From positions 124,001 to 188,000 of the forward strand of contig NZ_CP016948.1 in assembly GCF_001642805.2 (NCBI RefSeq): DNA of 64,000 bases, in the 5' to 3' direction. Origin of the DNA: Serratia surfactantfaciens (GTDB taxonomy: Bacteria > Pseudomonadota > Gammaproteobacteria > Enterobacterales > Enterobacteriaceae). Positions 30,938-41,394 of this stretch are shown one piece after another (within the stretch, counting starts at the first letter, position 1; every line of letters starts with the position of its first letter). A program made the translations under genes and the position numbers. The notes beneath the pieces are model-generated. The model saw only the letters and a list, made by a program, of their open reading frames with translations, had not been told where the DNA came from and ran no database searches.

Positions 30938-32008
30938 CTACTTTTTCTTTTTCGCTTTCGGCGGGTGCGCCTGCGCCAGCTCTTTGATCAGCGGCAGCAG
31001 GATCTGCACGCTGTCGCGGCTGCGTTTATCGATCCGCCCCGGCAGGTAGCGATCCAGATACTGCAGGTTGTCATACTGCGGGCGGTGCCAGGTGACGCCC
31101 TGCGGGAAGTGCGGGCTGACGGCGCGTTGCTGGTAACCGTCCTTGTCGCCCAGCGACCAGTTGGTGGCTTCCACCGACAGCACCGGGATGCCCGCCGCAT
31201 CGAATACCTCTTGATCGGAGCAGCAGCCGGTACCCTGCGGATGCTGTGCATTGCCAGGGTTGGTGGCGGCGGCGATGCCGTAGCGGTGGGCGATATCCAG
31301 CGCGCGATCGCGGGAGCGCTTCGCCATCTGCGGCGGCGTGTTGCGCCCGGCGTTGAAGTACAGGCGATCGCCGGTGATCAGACTGTCGAGGTTGATCACC
31401 AGTACGGTGTTGCTTTTCTCTTCCGCGCTCATGCGCTGCAGGTAGTTCTGCGCCCCCAGCGAACCGATCTCTTCGGCGCTGGTGGCGACGAAGCGCAGGC
31501 CGTAGGCGGTGGGGATGTTCTTCAGGCGTTCCGCCAGTTCCAGCATCACGCCGATGCCGGAGGCGTTGTCGTCGACGCCCTGCAGCGTCAAGCCGCCGAG
31601 ATTGTTATCCAGATCTTCGTCGCTCTGCGGCGTATAGGTGTCGAAGTGGGCGACGATCACTATCTGTTTCGGGCTGTCGCCGTTGCGGGCGGCGATCACC
31701 GAGCTGGCGGTGACGTTGTTCCAGTTCTTCTTGCCGTCTTTGCTGGTGTAGAGATAGCGCGTATTGACGCTGCGAATATCGCTTTGGTAGCCCATCTTGC
31801 TGAACTGCTGCTTCAGGTAGTCGGCGGTGAGCAATTCGGCCGGGCTGCCCGCCATGCGGCCGGGGAAGTAAGTGGCGATGTGGCGGGTCTGTTCGGCGGC
31901 GAAGCGGCCCATTGGCGCGTCTTTGGCGGGCTGTGCGGCACACACGCTGAAGACGCCGCCGAGTGCGAGGGCCAGCAGGCTGGTCTTCAGGTAAAAACGG
32001 GAAAACAT
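30938..32008 (-). CDS. iap: Iap-type M28 zinc aminopeptidase (alkaline phosphatase isozyme conversion)
   Basis: 356-residue exported protease with a signal peptide ([20 protein letters not shown]). Zinc ligands of family M28 appear in order: [34 protein letters not shown] and the C-terminal [11 protein letters not shown]. In E. coli Iap trims the N-terminus of alkaline phosphatase and lies beside cysDNC, the same neighbourhood as here. The start at 32008 is chosen because AAGGA precedes it and a signal peptide begins there. A basic Lys-rich tail (PPKAKKKK) ends the protein. Confidence 0.9.
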   Translation of the reverse strand: MFSRFYLKTSLLALALGGVFSVCAAQPAKDAPMGRFAAEQTRHIATYFPGRMAGSPAELLTADYLKQQFSKMGYQSDIRSVNTRYLYTSKDGKKNWNNVTASSVIAARNGDSPKQIVIVAHFDTYTPQSDEDLDNNLGGLTLQGVDDNASGIGVMLELAERLKNIPTAYGLRFVATSAEEIGSLGAQNYLQRMSAEEKSNTVLVINLDSLITGDRLYFNAGRNTPPQMAKRSRDRALDIAHRYGIAAATNPGNAQHPQGTGCCSDQEVFDAAGIPVLSVEATNWSLGDKDGYQQRAVSPHFPQGVTWHRPQYDNLQYLDRYLPGRIDKRSRDSVQILLPLIKELAQAHPPKAKKKK

Positions 32009-32178
32009 ACCGAAAAATCCTTCTTTGCTATCGGCGCTGCCGATCATTTTTCTGCGGCACCCAGTATGAGACGCCGGGCGGCATTACACAATTTCCCTGT
32101 CTCTTAATTTCGCGCGAACGCGCAAAGCATCGCCTCGATTATCACCGTTTGCCTCCTGCGCTGCGGCCTATATTCCAT

Positions 32179-32235
32179 AAAGGAACTAATCATTCCTTTT
32201 CGTCATTTCAGAGGCTAAATCTCAGCCCGTATAGT
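32179..32235 (+). promoter_or_regulatory. cysG-cysDNC promoter region with a perfect dyad
   Basis: AAAGGAA-7-TTCCTTT (32179-32199) is a perfect inverted repeat, followed about 30 bases later by a candidate -10 TATAGT (32230-32235). The TTCC-containing repeat upstream of a -10 lacking a good -35 resembles activator-dependent cys promoters, so CysB is the likely activator. This is inference. Confidence 0.5.
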
Positions 32236-32268
32236 CACACTATCTTTCTGTTATATGAAAAGGCTGTT

Positions 32269-33699
32269 GTGGACTATCTACCAATATTCGCCGACCTGAA
32301 ACAACGTCCGGTGCTGGTCGTTGGCGGTGGTGACGTGGCTGCGCGCAAAGTCGATCTGCTTCAGCGCGCCGGGGCTGAAATACGGATAGTTGCGCAGTCG
32401 CTCTCACCGGAACTGGAACAACAACGTCAGCTGGGGCGGGTGCTCTGGCTGGGGGAAAGCTTTGACCCGCAGCAGTTGGACGACGTGTTTCTGGCGATCG
32501 CCGCCACGGACGACAACGCCCTGAACGCCGCGGTGTTCGCCGAGGCGGATAAGCGCCGGGTGTTGGCCAACGTGGTGGACGATCAGCCGCGCTGCTCGTT
32601 TATCTTCCCGTCGATCATCGATCGCTCGCCGCTGGTGGTGGCGGTGTCGTCCAGCGGCCAGGCGCCGGTGCTGGCGCGCCTGCTGCGCGAAAAGCTGGAG
32701 GCGTTATTGCCCGCCAGTTTGGGGCAGATGGCGCAGGTAGCGGGCCGCTGGCGCGGCCAGGTCAAACAGCGGTTGGCTTCGATCGGCGAACGTCGCCGTT
32801 TCTGGGAGAAAACGTTCGGCGGCCGTTTCGCCACGCTGGTGGCCAACGGCCAGACGGCGCAGGCGGAACGGCAGCTGGAGCAGGATTTACACCACTTCGC
32901 CGCAGGCGATGAAGGCGCACAGGGCGAGATCGCCCTGGTGGGCGCCGGGCCGGGCGACGTGGGGCTGTTGACCCTGCGCGGGCTGCAGGTGATGCAGCAG
33001 GCGGACGTGGTGCTGTATGACCATCTGGTCAGCGGCGAGATCCTCGATCTGGTGCGGCGCGACGCCGAGCGCATCTGCGTGGGCAAGCGCGCCGGCGCGC
33101 ACTCGGTGATCCAGGAAGAGACCAACCGGCTGCTGGTGGAGCTGGCGCAGCAGGGCAAACGGGTGGTGCGCCTCAAGGGCGGCGATCCGTTCATCTTTGG
33201 CCGCGGCGGCGAAGAGCTGCAGGTGGCCGCCGCCGCCGGCATTCCGTTCCAGGTGGTGCCTGGCGTCACGGCCGCCGCGGGCGCGACCGCCTACGCCGGC
33301 ATTCCGCTGACGCATCGCGATCACGCGCAGAGCGTGACCTTTATCACCGGCCACTGCCGCCCCGACGGCGATGGCCTGGACTGGGCCGATCTGGCCCGGG
33401 CGCGGCAAACGCTGGCTATCTACATGGGCACCATGAAGGCGGCGGACATCAGCCAACGCCTGATCGCCCATGGCCGCGACGCTGCGACGCCGGTGGCGGT
33501 GATCAGCCGCGGCACGCGCGCCGATCAGCAGGTGCAGATCGGCACGCTGGATCAATTGGAACACCTGGCCCAACGGGCGCCGTTGCCGGCGCTGTTGGTG
33601 ATCGGCGAGGTGGTGGAACTGCACCATCAAATCGCCTGGTTCGGGCATCAATCGCAGACGGAAGGGGCCGCGCGCCCGGCCGTCGTGAATTTGGCATAG
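32269..33699 (+). CDS. cysG: Siroheme synthase CysG (trifunctional)
   Basis: Makes siroheme from uroporphyrinogen III. The GTG start at 32269 follows AAAGG and gives 476 residues beginning (M)[19 protein letters not shown]. The N-terminal half is the precorrin-2 dehydrogenase/ferrochelatase ([18 protein letters not shown] motif, [19 protein letters not shown]). The C-terminal half is uroporphyrinogen-III methyltransferase ([32 protein letters not shown]). It directly precedes cysDNC, so cofactor supply is tied to sulfate assimilation, unlike the nir-linked cysG of E. coli. Confidence 0.96.
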   Translation: MDYLPIFADLKQRPVLVVGGGDVAARKVDLLQRAGAEIRIVAQSLSPELEQQRQLGRVLWLGESFDPQQLDDVFLAIAATDDNALNAAVFAEADKRRVLANVVDDQPRCSFIFPSIIDRSPLVVAVSSSGQAPVLARLLREKLEALLPASLGQMAQVAGRWRGQVKQRLASIGERRRFWEKTFGGRFATLVANGQTAQAERQLEQDLHHFAAGDEGAQGEIALVGAGPGDVGLLTLRGLQVMQQADVVLYDHLVSGEILDLVRRDAERICVGKRAGAHSVIQEETNRLLVELAQQGKRVVRLKGGDPFIFGRGGEELQVAAAAGIPFQVVPGVTAAAGATAYAGIPLTHRDHAQSVTFITGHCRPDGDGLDWADLARARQTLAIYMGTMKAADISQRLIAHGRDAATPVAVISRGTRADQQVQIGTLDQLEHLAQRAPLPALLVIGEVVELHHQIAWFGHQSQTEGAARPAVVNLA

Positions 33700-33721
33700 G
33701 CAAGGCTTTTAAGGACCTGTT

Positions 33722-34630
33722 ATGGACGAAAAACGACTCACTCATTTGCGGCAATTGGAGGCGGAGAGTATCCATATCATCCGTGAAGTCGCCGCTGAAT
33801 TCGCTAACCCGGTGATGCTGTACTCCATCGGTAAAGACTCTTCCGTGATGCTGCATCTGGCGCGCAAGGCGTTCTTCCCCGGCACGCTGCCGTTCCCGCT
33901 GCTGCACGTCGATACCGGCTGGAAATTCCGCGAAATGTACGAATTCCGCGATCGCACCGCGAAGGAGTACGGTTTCGAGCTGTTGGTGCACAAAAACCCG
34001 GAAGGGGTGGCGATGGGCATCAACCCGTTCGTGCACGGCAGCGCCAAGCATACCGACATCATGAAGACCGAGGGCCTGAAGCAGGCGTTGAACAAGTACG
34101 GTTTCGACGCCGCCTTTGGCGGCGCGCGGCGCGACGAGGAGAAATCGCGTGCCAAAGAGCGCATCTATTCGTTCCGCGATCGCTTCCACCGCTGGGATCC
34201 GAAAAATCAGCGGCCGGAGCTGTGGCACAACTATAACGGCCAGATCAACAAAGGGGAGAGCATCCGCGTCTTCCCGCTGTCGAACTGGACCGAGCTGGAT
34301 ATCTGGCAGTACATCTTCCTGGAAAAGATCGACATCGTGCCGCTGTACCTGGCGAAACCACGCCCGGTGGTGGAGCGCGACGGCATGCTGATGATGGTGG
34401 ACGACGATCGTATCGATCTGCAGCCGGGGGAAGTGATCAGCCAGCGCATGGTGCGTTTCCGCACCCTGGGTTGCTGGCCGCTGACCGGCGCGGTGGATTC
34501 GCAGGCGCAAACCCTGCCGGAGATCATCGAAGAGATGCTGGTCTCCACCACCAGTGAACGCCAGGGGCGGATGATCGACCGCGATCAGTCCGGCTCGATG
34601 GAGCTGAAAAAGCGTCAAGGGTATTTCTAA
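33722..34630 (+). CDS. cysD: Sulfate adenylyltransferase subunit 2 CysD
   Basis: Catalytic subunit of ATP sulfurylase, making APS from sulfate and ATP. 302 residues. The PP-loop is [15 protein letters not shown] (about 37-51), and [16 protein letters not shown] with the ending [12 protein letters not shown] is typical of enterobacterial CysD. Starts 22 bases after cysG and 11 bases before cysN; operon cysG-cysD-cysN-cysC. Confidence 0.98.
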   Translation: MDEKRLTHLRQLEAESIHIIREVAAEFANPVMLYSIGKDSSVMLHLARKAFFPGTLPFPLLHVDTGWKFREMYEFRDRTAKEYGFELLVHKNPEGVAMGINPFVHGSAKHTDIMKTEGLKQALNKYGFDAAFGGARRDEEKSRAKERIYSFRDRFHRWDPKNQRPELWHNYNGQINKGESIRVFPLSNWTELDIWQYIFLEKIDIVPLYLAKPRPVVERDGMLMMVDDDRIDLQPGEVISQRMVRFRTLGCWPLTGAVDSQAQTLPEIIEEMLVSTTSERQGRMIDRDQSGSMELKKRQGYF

Positions 34631-34641
34631 GGAGCCGCCGG

Positions 34642-36069
34642 ATGAACAACGCAATTGCACAACAAATCGCTGACCAGGGCGGCGTCGAATCCTATCTGCA
34701 CGCGCAGCAGCACAAGAGCCTGCTGCGCTTTCTGACCTGCGGCAGCGTCGACGACGGCAAAAGCACCCTGATCGGCCGCCTGCTGCACGATACCCGCCAG
34801 ATCTACGAGGATCAGCTGTCGACGCTGCACAGCGACAGCAAACGCATCGGTACCCAGGGCGAGAAACTCGATCTGGCGCTGCTGGTGGACGGCCTGCAGG
34901 CCGAACGCGAGCAGGGCATTACCATAGATGTGGCCTATCGCTATTTCTCGACCGAAAAGCGTAAATTTATCATCGCCGATACCCCGGGACACGAGCAGTA
35001 CACCCGCAACATGGCCACCGGTGCCTCCACCTGCGATCTGGCGATCCTGCTGATCGACGCGCGCAAAGGGGTACTGGATCAGACTCGCCGCCACAGCTTT
35101 ATCGCAACCCTGCTGGGCATTCGCCATCTGGTGGTCGCGGTAAACAAAATGGATCTGGTGGATTATCAGGAAGCGGTGTTCGAACAGTTCAAACAGGATT
35201 ACCTGACCTTCGCCCAGCAGCTGCCGGGCGATCTGGATATCAAATTCGTGCCGCTGTCGGCGCTGGACGGCGACAACGTGGCGAGCGAAAGCGCCCATAT
35301 GCCGTGGTACAGCGGCCCGACGTTGTTGGAAGTGCTCGAGAGCGTCGACGTGGTCAGCGAGCGTGAAAACCAGCCGCTGCGCTTCCCGGTGCAGTACGTC
35401 AATCGCCCGAACCTCGATTTTCGCGGCTATGCCGGCACGCTGTCCGCCGGCGTGGTGCGGGTGGGGCAACGGGTCAAGGTGCTGCCTTCCGGCGTGGAGT
35501 CCAGCGTGGCGCGCATCGTGACCTTCGACGGCGATCTGCAAGAGGCGGTGCCGGGCGAGGCGATTACGCTGGTGCTGAAGGATGAGGTGGACATCAGCCG
35601 CGGCGATCTGCTGGTCGATGCCGGCGAAAGCCTGCAGGCGGCGCAGAGCGCGCTGGTGGACGTGGTGTGGATGGCCGAACAGCCGCTGGTGCCGGGCCAG
35701 AGCTACGACATCAAGATCGCCGGCAAAAAGACCCGCGCTCGCGTGGAGAGCATCCGCCATCAGGTGGAGATCAATACGCTGGCGCAGCACCCGGCTGACA
35801 CCCTGCCGCTCAACGGTATCGGGTTGGTTGAGCTGACCTTCGACGAACCGCTGGTGCTGGACAGCTACCAGAGCAACCACGACACCGGCGGGCTGATCTT
35901 CATCGATCGCATGAGCAACGTTACGGTCGGTGCCGGTCTGGTGCGTGAAACGCTGCAGGCCGCCTCGGCGGCGCGCGGCGAGTTCAGCGCCTTCGAGCTG
36001 GAGCTGAATGCGCTGGTGCGCAAACACTTCCCGCACTGGGGTGCGCGCGATCTGCTCGGTGGCCAGTAA
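34642..36069 (+). CDS. cysN: Sulfate adenylyltransferase subunit 1 CysN (GTPase)
   Basis: GTP-hydrolysing partner that drives the sulfurylase reaction. 475 residues with EF-Tu-like GTPase motifs: GSVDDGKST (about 34-42), DTPGHEQYT (about 113-121) and NKMDL. EF-Tu-like beta-barrel domains follow. No fused APS kinase domain is present; CysC is a separate gene, as in E. coli. Confidence 0.98.
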   Translation: MNNAIAQQIADQGGVESYLHAQQHKSLLRFLTCGSVDDGKSTLIGRLLHDTRQIYEDQLSTLHSDSKRIGTQGEKLDLALLVDGLQAEREQGITIDVAYRYFSTEKRKFIIADTPGHEQYTRNMATGASTCDLAILLIDARKGVLDQTRRHSFIATLLGIRHLVVAVNKMDLVDYQEAVFEQFKQDYLTFAQQLPGDLDIKFVPLSALDGDNVASESAHMPWYSGPTLLEVLESVDVVSERENQPLRFPVQYVNRPNLDFRGYAGTLSAGVVRVGQRVKVLPSGVESSVARIVTFDGDLQEAVPGEAITLVLKDEVDISRGDLLVDAGESLQAAQSALVDVVWMAEQPLVPGQSYDIKIAGKKTRARVESIRHQVEINTLAQHPADTLPLNGIGLVELTFDEPLVLDSYQSNHDTGGLIFIDRMSNVTVGAGLVRETLQAASAARGEFSAFELELNALVRKHFPHWGARDLLGGQ

Positions 36070-36076
36070 GGTGGCC

Positions 36077-36697
36077 GTGGAACTGAGGGCGAGCGGGCCG
36101 GACGATGAGAACGTGGTTTGGCATCCGCATGCGGTGACGCGTGCGGATCGCGAAGCGCGCAACGGCCACCGCGGCGTGGTGTTGTGGTTTACCGGGCTGT
36201 CCGGCTCGGGCAAATCCACCGTCGCCGGCGCGCTGGAGCAGGCGTTGCACGGTCTCGGTGTCAGCACCTATCTGCTGGACGGCGATAACGTGCGGCACGG
36301 CCTGTGTCGCGATCTCGGCTTCTCCGACGAGGATCGGCGCGAGAACATTCGCCGGGTGGGGGAGGTGGCCAAACTGATGGTGGACGCCGGGCTGGTGGTG
36401 CTGACCGCGTTCATTTCGCCGCACCGCGCCGAGCGGCAGATGGTGCGCGAGATGCTCGGCGAGGAGCGCTTTATCGAGGTGTTCGTCGACACGCCGTTGG
36501 CGATCTGCGAGGCGCGCGATCCGAAGGGATTGTATAAGAAAGCGCGCGCCGGCGAGCTGCGCAATTTCACCGGCATCGACGCGGTTTACGAGGCGCCGCA
36601 ACAGCCGGAAATTCACCTCGATGGCCAACAATTGGTAACAAATTTGATTGCGCAATTGTTAGACGTGTTGCGTGGTCAGGCTATTATCAAACCCTGA
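36077..36697 (+). CDS. cysC: Adenylylsulfate (APS) kinase CysC
   Basis: Phosphorylates APS to PAPS, the substrate of CysH. Walker A is GLSGSGKST, followed by [11 protein letters not shown] and [13 protein letters not shown]. The C-terminal [18 protein letters not shown] motif is conserved. Start choice: GTG at 36077 has AAGG five bases upstream (206 residues); GTG at 36071 is also in frame and immediately follows the cysN stop. Terminal gene of cysG-cysDNC. Confidence 0.94.
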   Translation: MELRASGPDDENVVWHPHAVTRADREARNGHRGVVLWFTGLSGSGKSTVAGALEQALHGLGVSTYLLDGDNVRHGLCRDLGFSDEDRRENIRRVGEVAKLMVDAGLVVLTAFISPHRAERQMVREMLGEERFIEVFVDTPLAICEARDPKGLYKKARAGELRNFTGIDAVYEAPQQPEIHLDGQQLVTNLIAQLLDVLRGQAIIKP

Positions 36698-36703
36698 ATT
36701 CAA

Positions 36704-36738
36704 AAAAAGCGTGTGGCGTTTTTCGCCATGCGCTTTTT
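36704..36738. terminator. Terminator after cysC
   Basis: AAAAAGCG...TGGCG-loop-CGCCA...GCGCTTTTT, a near-perfect stem beginning just after the cysC stop and ending in a five-T run. Confidence 0.85.
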
Positions 36739-36781
36739 ACTCTAAGCCGCCGCAGAGCGAGCCGAATAACCAGGGATCACT

Positions 36782-37108
36782 ATGCAAAATGTCACGCCTA
36801 TCTTGATCGACTCCAAGCAGTCAAAACAGGAGAGAGAGGAGCCGTCTTATTCTTTCCTGGGCGGCGTCAGCGGCTTTGTTTTCTACTGGCTGGCATTCGC
36901 GTTGCCGTTTCTGGTTTACGGTTCCAACACGCTGTTTTTCCTGCTCTATACCTGGCCGTTCTTCCTGGCGCTGATGCCGCTGTCGGTGCTGATCGGCATC
37001 ACCCTCAGCATGCTGTTGCGCGGCCGTCTGATCCTGACGCTGCTGCTGACCGGCGCGATCGTGCTGTGCTTGTTCTGGCTGGTGTTCAGCTTCCTGACCG
37101 GGTGGTGA
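36782..37108 (+). CDS. ygbE: YgbE-type DUF3561 inner-membrane protein
   Basis: 108-residue membrane protein with a short charged N-terminus rich in Lys/Glu and about three hydrophobic helices (about 30-46, 50-76 and 82-104). Size, sequence and position after cysC match E. coli YgbE. Function is unknown; no enzyme motif is visible. A compact GC hairpin follows it. Confidence 0.85.
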   Translation: MQNVTPILIDSKQSKQEREEPSYSFLGGVSGFVFYWLAFALPFLVYGSNTLFFLLYTWPFFLALMPLSVLIGITLSMLLRGRLILTLLLTGAIVLCLFWLVFSFLTGW

Positions 37109-37113
37109 GAGAG

Positions 37114-37135
37114 CGGGCGCCGATGCCGGCGCCCG
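37114..37135. terminator. Hairpin between ygbE and the ABC transporter operon
   Basis: CGGGCGCC-GATGCC-GGCGCCCG, a perfect 8-bp stem between converging genes; no T-run on either side, so termination is possible but not certain. Confidence 0.55.
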
Positions 37136-37160
37136 AAGGATTGCAAAGCCGTGCCGAAGG

Positions 37161-37883
37161 TTACAAAACTTTGCTCAGAAACGCCTGAGTGCGCGGATTG
37201 GCCGGCTGGCTGAAGATCTGCTGCGGCGCACCCTCCTCCTGAATGATCCCCTGATCGATAAACAGCACCCGGTCGGCCACCTCGCGGGCAAAGCCCATCT
37301 CATGCGTCACCACCACCATGGTCATGCCCTCGTGGGCCAGTGATTTCATCACCGCCAACACTTCGCCCACCAGCTCAGGATCGAGCGCGGAGGTCGGTTC
37401 GTCGAACAGCATGATCTTCGGCTCCATCGCCAGCGCGCGGGCGATCGCTACCCGCTGCTGCTGGCCGCCGGACAGGCTGTTGGGGTAGGCGTCGAGCTTG
37501 TCGAGCAGGCCGACCTTGAGCAGCAGCTGTTCTGCTTGCGCGATAGCTTCGGCGCGCGGCTGTTTCTTCACGCTCATTGGCGCCATGATGATATTTTCCA
37601 ACACCGTCATGTGCGGGAACAGGTTGAAACGTTGGAATACCATGCCCACGCTTTCCCGCATCTTGTTCAGGTCGGTTTTCTGATCGTGGACGGCGAAACC
37701 GTTGACCTCGATCTCGCCGCCGGAGAGCGTCTCCAGCGCATTGATGCAGCGCAGGAAGGTGCTTTTGCCCGAGCCTGAAGGGCCGATGACGCACACCACT
37801 TCGTTGGCGGCGATCCGGCAGGAAATGCCGCGCAGCACGTGGCTTTCGCCGAACTGTTTTTGCAGATTATGTACGCGAATCAC
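37161..37883 (-). CDS. Polar amino-acid ABC transporter ATP-binding protein (GlnQ-like)
   Basis: 240-residue ATPase of a PAAT-type importer. Walker A is GPSGSGKST (about 34-42), signature [15 protein letters not shown] (about 138-152), Walker [15 protein letters not shown] and the H-loop [13 protein letters not shown] start overlaps the end of the permease gene by 17 bases, so translation is coupled. With the binding protein and permease upstream it forms a complete importer. Confidence 0.92.
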   Translation of the reverse strand: MIRVHNLQKQFGESHVLRGISCRIAANEVVCVIGPSGSGKSTFLRCINALETLSGGEIEVNGFAVHDQKTDLNKMRESVGMVFQRFNLFPHMTVLENIIMAPMSVKKQPRAEAIAQAEQLLLKVGLLDKLDAYPNSLSGGQQQRVAIARALAMEPKIMLFDEPTSALDPELVGEVLAVMKSLAHEGMTMVVVTHEMGFAREVADRVLFIDQGIIQEEGAPQQIFSQPANPRTQAFLSKVL

Positions 37884-38631
37884 TTTTACCGAACCTCTTT
37901 TCCATGTGTTGCACCAGCAGCGAGAGCAGGAAGGTGATGACCCAATAGACCAGCGAAATGGTCAGATAGGGCTCCCAGTAGGTGGCGTAGGCGCCGGAGA
38001 CGGTACGGGCGGCATAGGCCAGATCCGCCAGGCCGATGGCGGAGGCCAGCGACGAATCCTTGACGATGGCGATGGCGTTGTTGCCCAGCGGCGGCAACAT
38101 GCGGCGGAAAGCCTGCGGCAGGATCACCTGGCGCATGGTCTTGCCATAGCTCATGCCCAGCGAACGCGAGGCCTCCATCTGGCCGCGGTCGATCGACTGG
38201 ATCCCGGCGCGAAAGATCTCCGAGACATAAGCGCCGGCATTGAGGGTGATCGCCACCACGCAGGAGAGAAAGGCGCCGTAGTCGGCGCGCAGCGCACGGG
38301 CGAAATCGACGCTCATCAGGCCGCTGGTGACCAGCAGGCCGTCGCGCGGATTGATGAACAACGGCACCAGCGCAAAGTGCACCACCATGATCTGTACAAA
38401 CAGCGGCGTGCCGCGAAAGGCGCTGATGTAGATGCGCACCGGCCACTGAACGCCGTAACGCAGGATGGGTTTCCAGATGCCGTGCGGCGCCTGCGCCAGG
38501 CGGCCCAGCCCGAGGATCAATCCCCAGGTGGTGCCCAGCAGCACGCAGATAATGGTGCATTTGATGGTCATCCAGGCGCCTTCCATAAACAGCGGCGCGT
38601 ATTCCTGGATGATCTCCCAGCGGAAGTTCAA
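37867..38631 (-). CDS. Polar amino-acid ABC transporter permease (HisM/GlnP type)
   Basis: 254-residue inner-membrane permease with about five helices. The EAA-type cytoplasmic loop reads [23 protein letters not shown] (about 154-176, where it docks on the ATPase). The start is an uncommon TTG at 38631, supported by AAGGA seven bases upstream. Only one permease gene is present, so the channel is probably a homodimer. Confidence 0.9.
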   Translation of the reverse strand: MNFRWEIIQEYAPLFMEGAWMTIKCTIICVLLGTTWGLILGLGRLAQAPHGIWKPILRYGVQWPVRIYISAFRGTPLFVQIMVVHFALVPLFINPRDGLLVTSGLMSVDFARALRADYGAFLSCVVAITLNAGAYVSEIFRAGIQSIDRGQMEASRSLGMSYGKTMRQVILPQAFRRMLPPLGNNAIAIVKDSSLASAIGLADLAYAARTVSGAYATYWEPYLTISLVYWVITFLLSLLVQHMEKRFGKSDSRT

Positions 38632-38700
38632 GGGGTATTCCTTCTTGGTAGGCTGAAACGGTGGTGCGCCGGCGGCCTGGTGGGCGCCGGCAACAGGGGA

Positions 38701-39471
38701 TTATTCCGCCGGCAGCGTCGGTACGTTGCTGTCGAACCAGGTTTGGTAGATCTTGGCGTAGGTGCCGTCGGCGACGATCTTCTTCAGACCGGCGTTGATC
38801 TTGTTGCGCAGATCATCGTTGCCTTTGGCGACGGCGATGCCGAAATACTGGCGTTCGAACTTGGCGTCGGGCACCAGCTTGAAGGCTTTCTCCGGGTGAG
38901 TTTTGATATAGAACTTGGCTACGCCGACGTCGCCGACCGCCGCGCCGATGCCGTCTTCATACAGCTCCTGCAGCATCAGCGGGGTATTGTCGAAGCGTTT
39001 GATGGCGGTGCTGTTCTTACCCAGCACGTCGGACACCACGATGTCGCCGGTGCTGGAGTTCACTACGCCGACCTTCAGCGCTTTCAGCGCGGCGATGGAG
39101 TCCACTTTCGAGTCTTGCGGCACGACGATGGCCTGTTCCGCCGGGAAGTAAGGCGCGGAGAAATCAACCATCTGCTTGCGCTTATCGGTGATGGTGATGC
39201 CGGAAATGATGATATCGCGATCGCCGGAGTTCAGCGTGGCGAAGATGCCTTCCCACGGCGTATTGATCAGTTTGATCTGGAAACCCTCGGCCTTGGCTAC
39301 CGCTTTGATGATGTCGATGTCGAAACCTTCCAGCTGCTTTTGACTGTTTTCAAATTCGAACGGCCGATAGGTGCCGCCGGAGCCGACGACATAGGTAGGC
39401 TCAGCCGCCAACGCGGCGGTGGAGAAGGTGGCGGCCAGGCAGGCGCCGATCAGAACTAAACGTTTTAACAT
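38701..39471 (-). CDS. Periplasmic amino-acid-binding protein of ABC importer
   Basis: 256-residue family-3 solute-binding protein with a signal peptide ending near AALAAEPTYVV. Ligand-site features include YRPFEFENSQKQLEGFDIDI, the DIIISGITIT arginine-contact region and VGDVGVAKF. The family covers Gln, Arg/Lys/His and cystine binders; a cationic or polar amino acid is likely, but the exact ligand cannot be read. First gene of the minus-strand importer operon. Confidence 0.9.
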   Translation of the reverse strand: MLKRLVLIGACLAATFSTAALAAEPTYVVGSGGTYRPFEFENSQKQLEGFDIDIIKAVAKAEGFQIKLINTPWEGIFATLNSGDRDIIISGITITDKRKQMVDFSAPYFPAEQAIVVPQDSKVDSIAALKALKVGVVNSSTGDIVVSDVLGKNSTAIKRFDNTPLMLQELYEDGIGAAVGDVGVAKFYIKTHPEKAFKLVPDAKFERQYFGIAVAKGNDDLRNKINAGLKKIVADGTYAKIYQTWFDSNVPTLPAE

Positions 39472-39874
39472 CGCGATCCCCGATAATGAAAGGTTATATA
39501 TTGGAATTATTTATGCACTATGAGTGCATAAAAATAAGCTTATGTGAATGAAAGTGCAACCGCTGCATGATGATTATTATTTCTATGGTGTTAAATATTC
39601 ACTTTTGGCACGGTAACGGTGAAAGCGATGGGGCAGAGGGCGGCGGTATAGTGATTCTTGCTGCATAATGGGAAAAAGACAGTGTGCGCCTTACCGGAAA
39701 ACACGTCGCGCACGCCGGGCAAAAGGGGCTTTTTTTGCCGCTTTGGCAGCGGAATTAGGCTATAAACTCGAGAACCCTTCATCCGTATTCTGAATTTGGC
39801 GTTGAAATGCCGCTCTCAGTGTGGAGTCCAACGAGAAGTTGTGGGATGATTGGTCGGTTTTTCAGGGGGCGGAG
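39472..39874. promoter_or_regulatory. Divergent regulatory region between ABC importer and ftsB
   Basis: Contains a perfect 21-base dyad TTATGCACT-ATG-AGTGCATAA (39511-39531) upstream of the binding-protein gene. Two further ArgR-box-like stretches, TGCATAAAAATAAG (39525) and TGAATGAAAGTGCA (39545), lie about 20 bases apart. The rest, up to ftsB, shows no gene; a hydrophobic 63-codon reading at 39591-39782 is not convincing. Confidence 0.45.
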
Positions 39875-40195
39875 ATGGGAAAACTTACGCTGCTATTGCT
39901 GGCATTGCTCGGTTGGTTACAGTATTCACTGTGGCTGGGCAAAAATGGTATTCACGATTACGTGCGGGTCAATGAAGACGTTGCGGTCCAACAGGGCAAC
40001 AACGCTAAGTTGAAAGCGCGTAACGATCAGCTGTTTGCCGAAATCGATGATTTGAACGGCGGTCAGGAAGCGATCGAAGAGCGAGCGCGTAATGAACTGG
40101 GCATGATCAAGCCCGGTGAGACTTTCTATCGTCTGGTTCCTGACCAATCCAGACGCAACGCGGCGTCTTCCTCGCAAAATAACGCACAAAAATAA
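39875..40195 (+). CDS. ftsB: Cell division protein FtsB
   Basis: Bitopic divisome protein joining FtsL and FtsQ. 106 residues from the ATG at 39875. A single N-terminal membrane helix ([19 protein letters not shown]) is followed by a coiled coil (about 30-70, [20 protein letters not shown]) and the conserved [20 protein letters not shown]. The tail is Ser/Asn/Gln-rich. Starts the ftsB-ispD-ispF-truD-surE-pcm group. Confidence 0.96.
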   Translation: MGKLTLLLLALLGWLQYSLWLGKNGIHDYVRVNEDVAVQQGNNAKLKARNDQLFAEIDDLNGGQEAIEERARNELGMIKPGETFYRLVPDQSRRNAASSSQNNAQK

Positions 40196-40198
40196 CGC

Positions 40199-40906
40199 AT
40201 GAATCACTCCGCAGGCACCTTTCCCTCGGTGATTGCCGTCTTGCCCGCTGCCGGTATCGGCAGCCGCATGCAGGCGGAATGCCCGAAGCAATATTTAACC
40301 ATCGGCCGGCACAGCATCGTCGAACACGCCATCCACGCCCTGTTGCGCCACCCGCGCATTGAGCGGGTGATCGTGGCGATCGGCCCGGAAGATCGTCAGT
40401 TCGAACGGTTGCCGATCGCCCAGGATCCGCGGGTGATCGTCACCGAGGGCGGCAAACAGCGCGCCGATTCGGTGATGGCCGGGCTGAAGCTGGCGGGCGA
40501 TGCGGACTGGGTGCTGGTGCATGACGCCGCGCGCCCCTGCCTGCACGCCGACGATCTTGAACGCCTGCTGGCGATCACCGCGCACAGTAAGGTCGGCGGC
40601 ATACTCGCCGCGCCGGTGCGTGACACCATGAAGCGCGCCGAACCCGGCCGCGAAACCATCGCCCATACCGTCGAACGGCAGGATCTGTGGCACGCGTTGA
40701 CGCCGCAGCTGTTTCCGCTGCCGCTGCTCAAACAGTGCCTGCAACGCGCGCTGGATGAAGGCGCGAACGTCACCGACGAAGCCTCGGCGCTGGAGCATTG
40801 CGGTTATCATCCGCTGCTGGTCGCCGGGCGGGCGGACAATATTAAAGTAACGCGGCCGGAGGATTTGGCGCTGGCGGCGTTCTATTTGACCCAGTTAGAC
40901 AATTAA
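40199..40906 (+). CDS. ispD: 2-C-methyl-D-erythritol 4-phosphate cytidylyltransferase IspD
   Basis: Third step of the MEP isoprenoid pathway, CTP-dependent. 235 residues. The CTP-binding signature is [17 protein letters not shown] (about 18-34), with [11 protein letters not shown] near 103-113 and [13 protein letters not shown] at the C-terminus. Starts 3 bases after ftsB and 10 bases before ispF. Confidence 0.97.
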   Translation: MNHSAGTFPSVIAVLPAAGIGSRMQAECPKQYLTIGRHSIVEHAIHALLRHPRIERVIVAIGPEDRQFERLPIAQDPRVIVTEGGKQRADSVMAGLKLAGDADWVLVHDAARPCLHADDLERLLAITAHSKVGGILAAPVRDTMKRAEPGRETIAHTVERQDLWHALTPQLFPLPLLKQCLQRALDEGANVTDEASALEHCGYHPLLVAGRADNIKVTRPEDLALAAFYLTQLDN

Positions 40907-40916
40907 GGAGCGCACC

Positions 40917-41390
40917 ATGCGTATCGGTCACGGTTTTGACGTACATAAATTCGGCGGCGAAGGCCCGTTGGTGATCGGTGGCGTTCGCATCCCTTACGAT
41001 AAAGGTTTGCTGGCCCATTCCGACGGCGATGTTGCGCTGCACGCCGCAACCGACGCCTTGTTGGGCGCGGCGGCGCTGGGCGATATCGGCAAGCTGTTCC
41101 CCGATACCGATCCGGCGTTCAAAGGCGCCGACAGCCGCGAGCTGCTGCGCGAAGCCTGGAAACGCATTCGTGCCAAAGGCTATCGCCTTGGCAACCTCGA
41201 TATCACCATCATCGCCCAGGCGCCGAAAATGGCGCCGCACATCCCGCAGATGCGCGTGTTCCTGGCGGAAGATCTGCAGTGCCATATGGATGACGTCAAC
41301 GTGAAGGCCACGACGACCGAGCAGCTCGGCTTCACCGGGCGCGGCGAGGGCATCGCCTGCGAAGCGGTCGCCTTGCTGATCAAGGAATAA
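40917..41390 (+). CDS. ispF: 2-C-methyl-D-erythritol 2,4-cyclodiphosphate synthase IspF
   Basis: Makes MEcPP, with zinc bound at the DVH motif ([13 protein letters not shown]) and the [12 protein letters not shown] histidine. 157 residues, ending [11 protein letters not shown]. The order ispD-ispF-truD and tight spacing indicate one transcript. Confidence 0.97.
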   Translation: MRIGHGFDVHKFGGEGPLVIGGVRIPYDKGLLAHSDGDVALHAATDALLGAAALGDIGKLFPDTDPAFKGADSRELLREAWKRIRAKGYRLGNLDITIIAQAPKMAPHIPQMRVFLAEDLQCHMDDVNVKATTTEQLGFTGRGEGIACEAVALLIKE

Positions 41391-41394
41391 CGGT

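Noticed and set aside
30934..32268. CRISPR array near iap, as found in E. coli
   Set aside because: No direct repeats of 25-35 bases with spacers are present around iap or between it and cysG.
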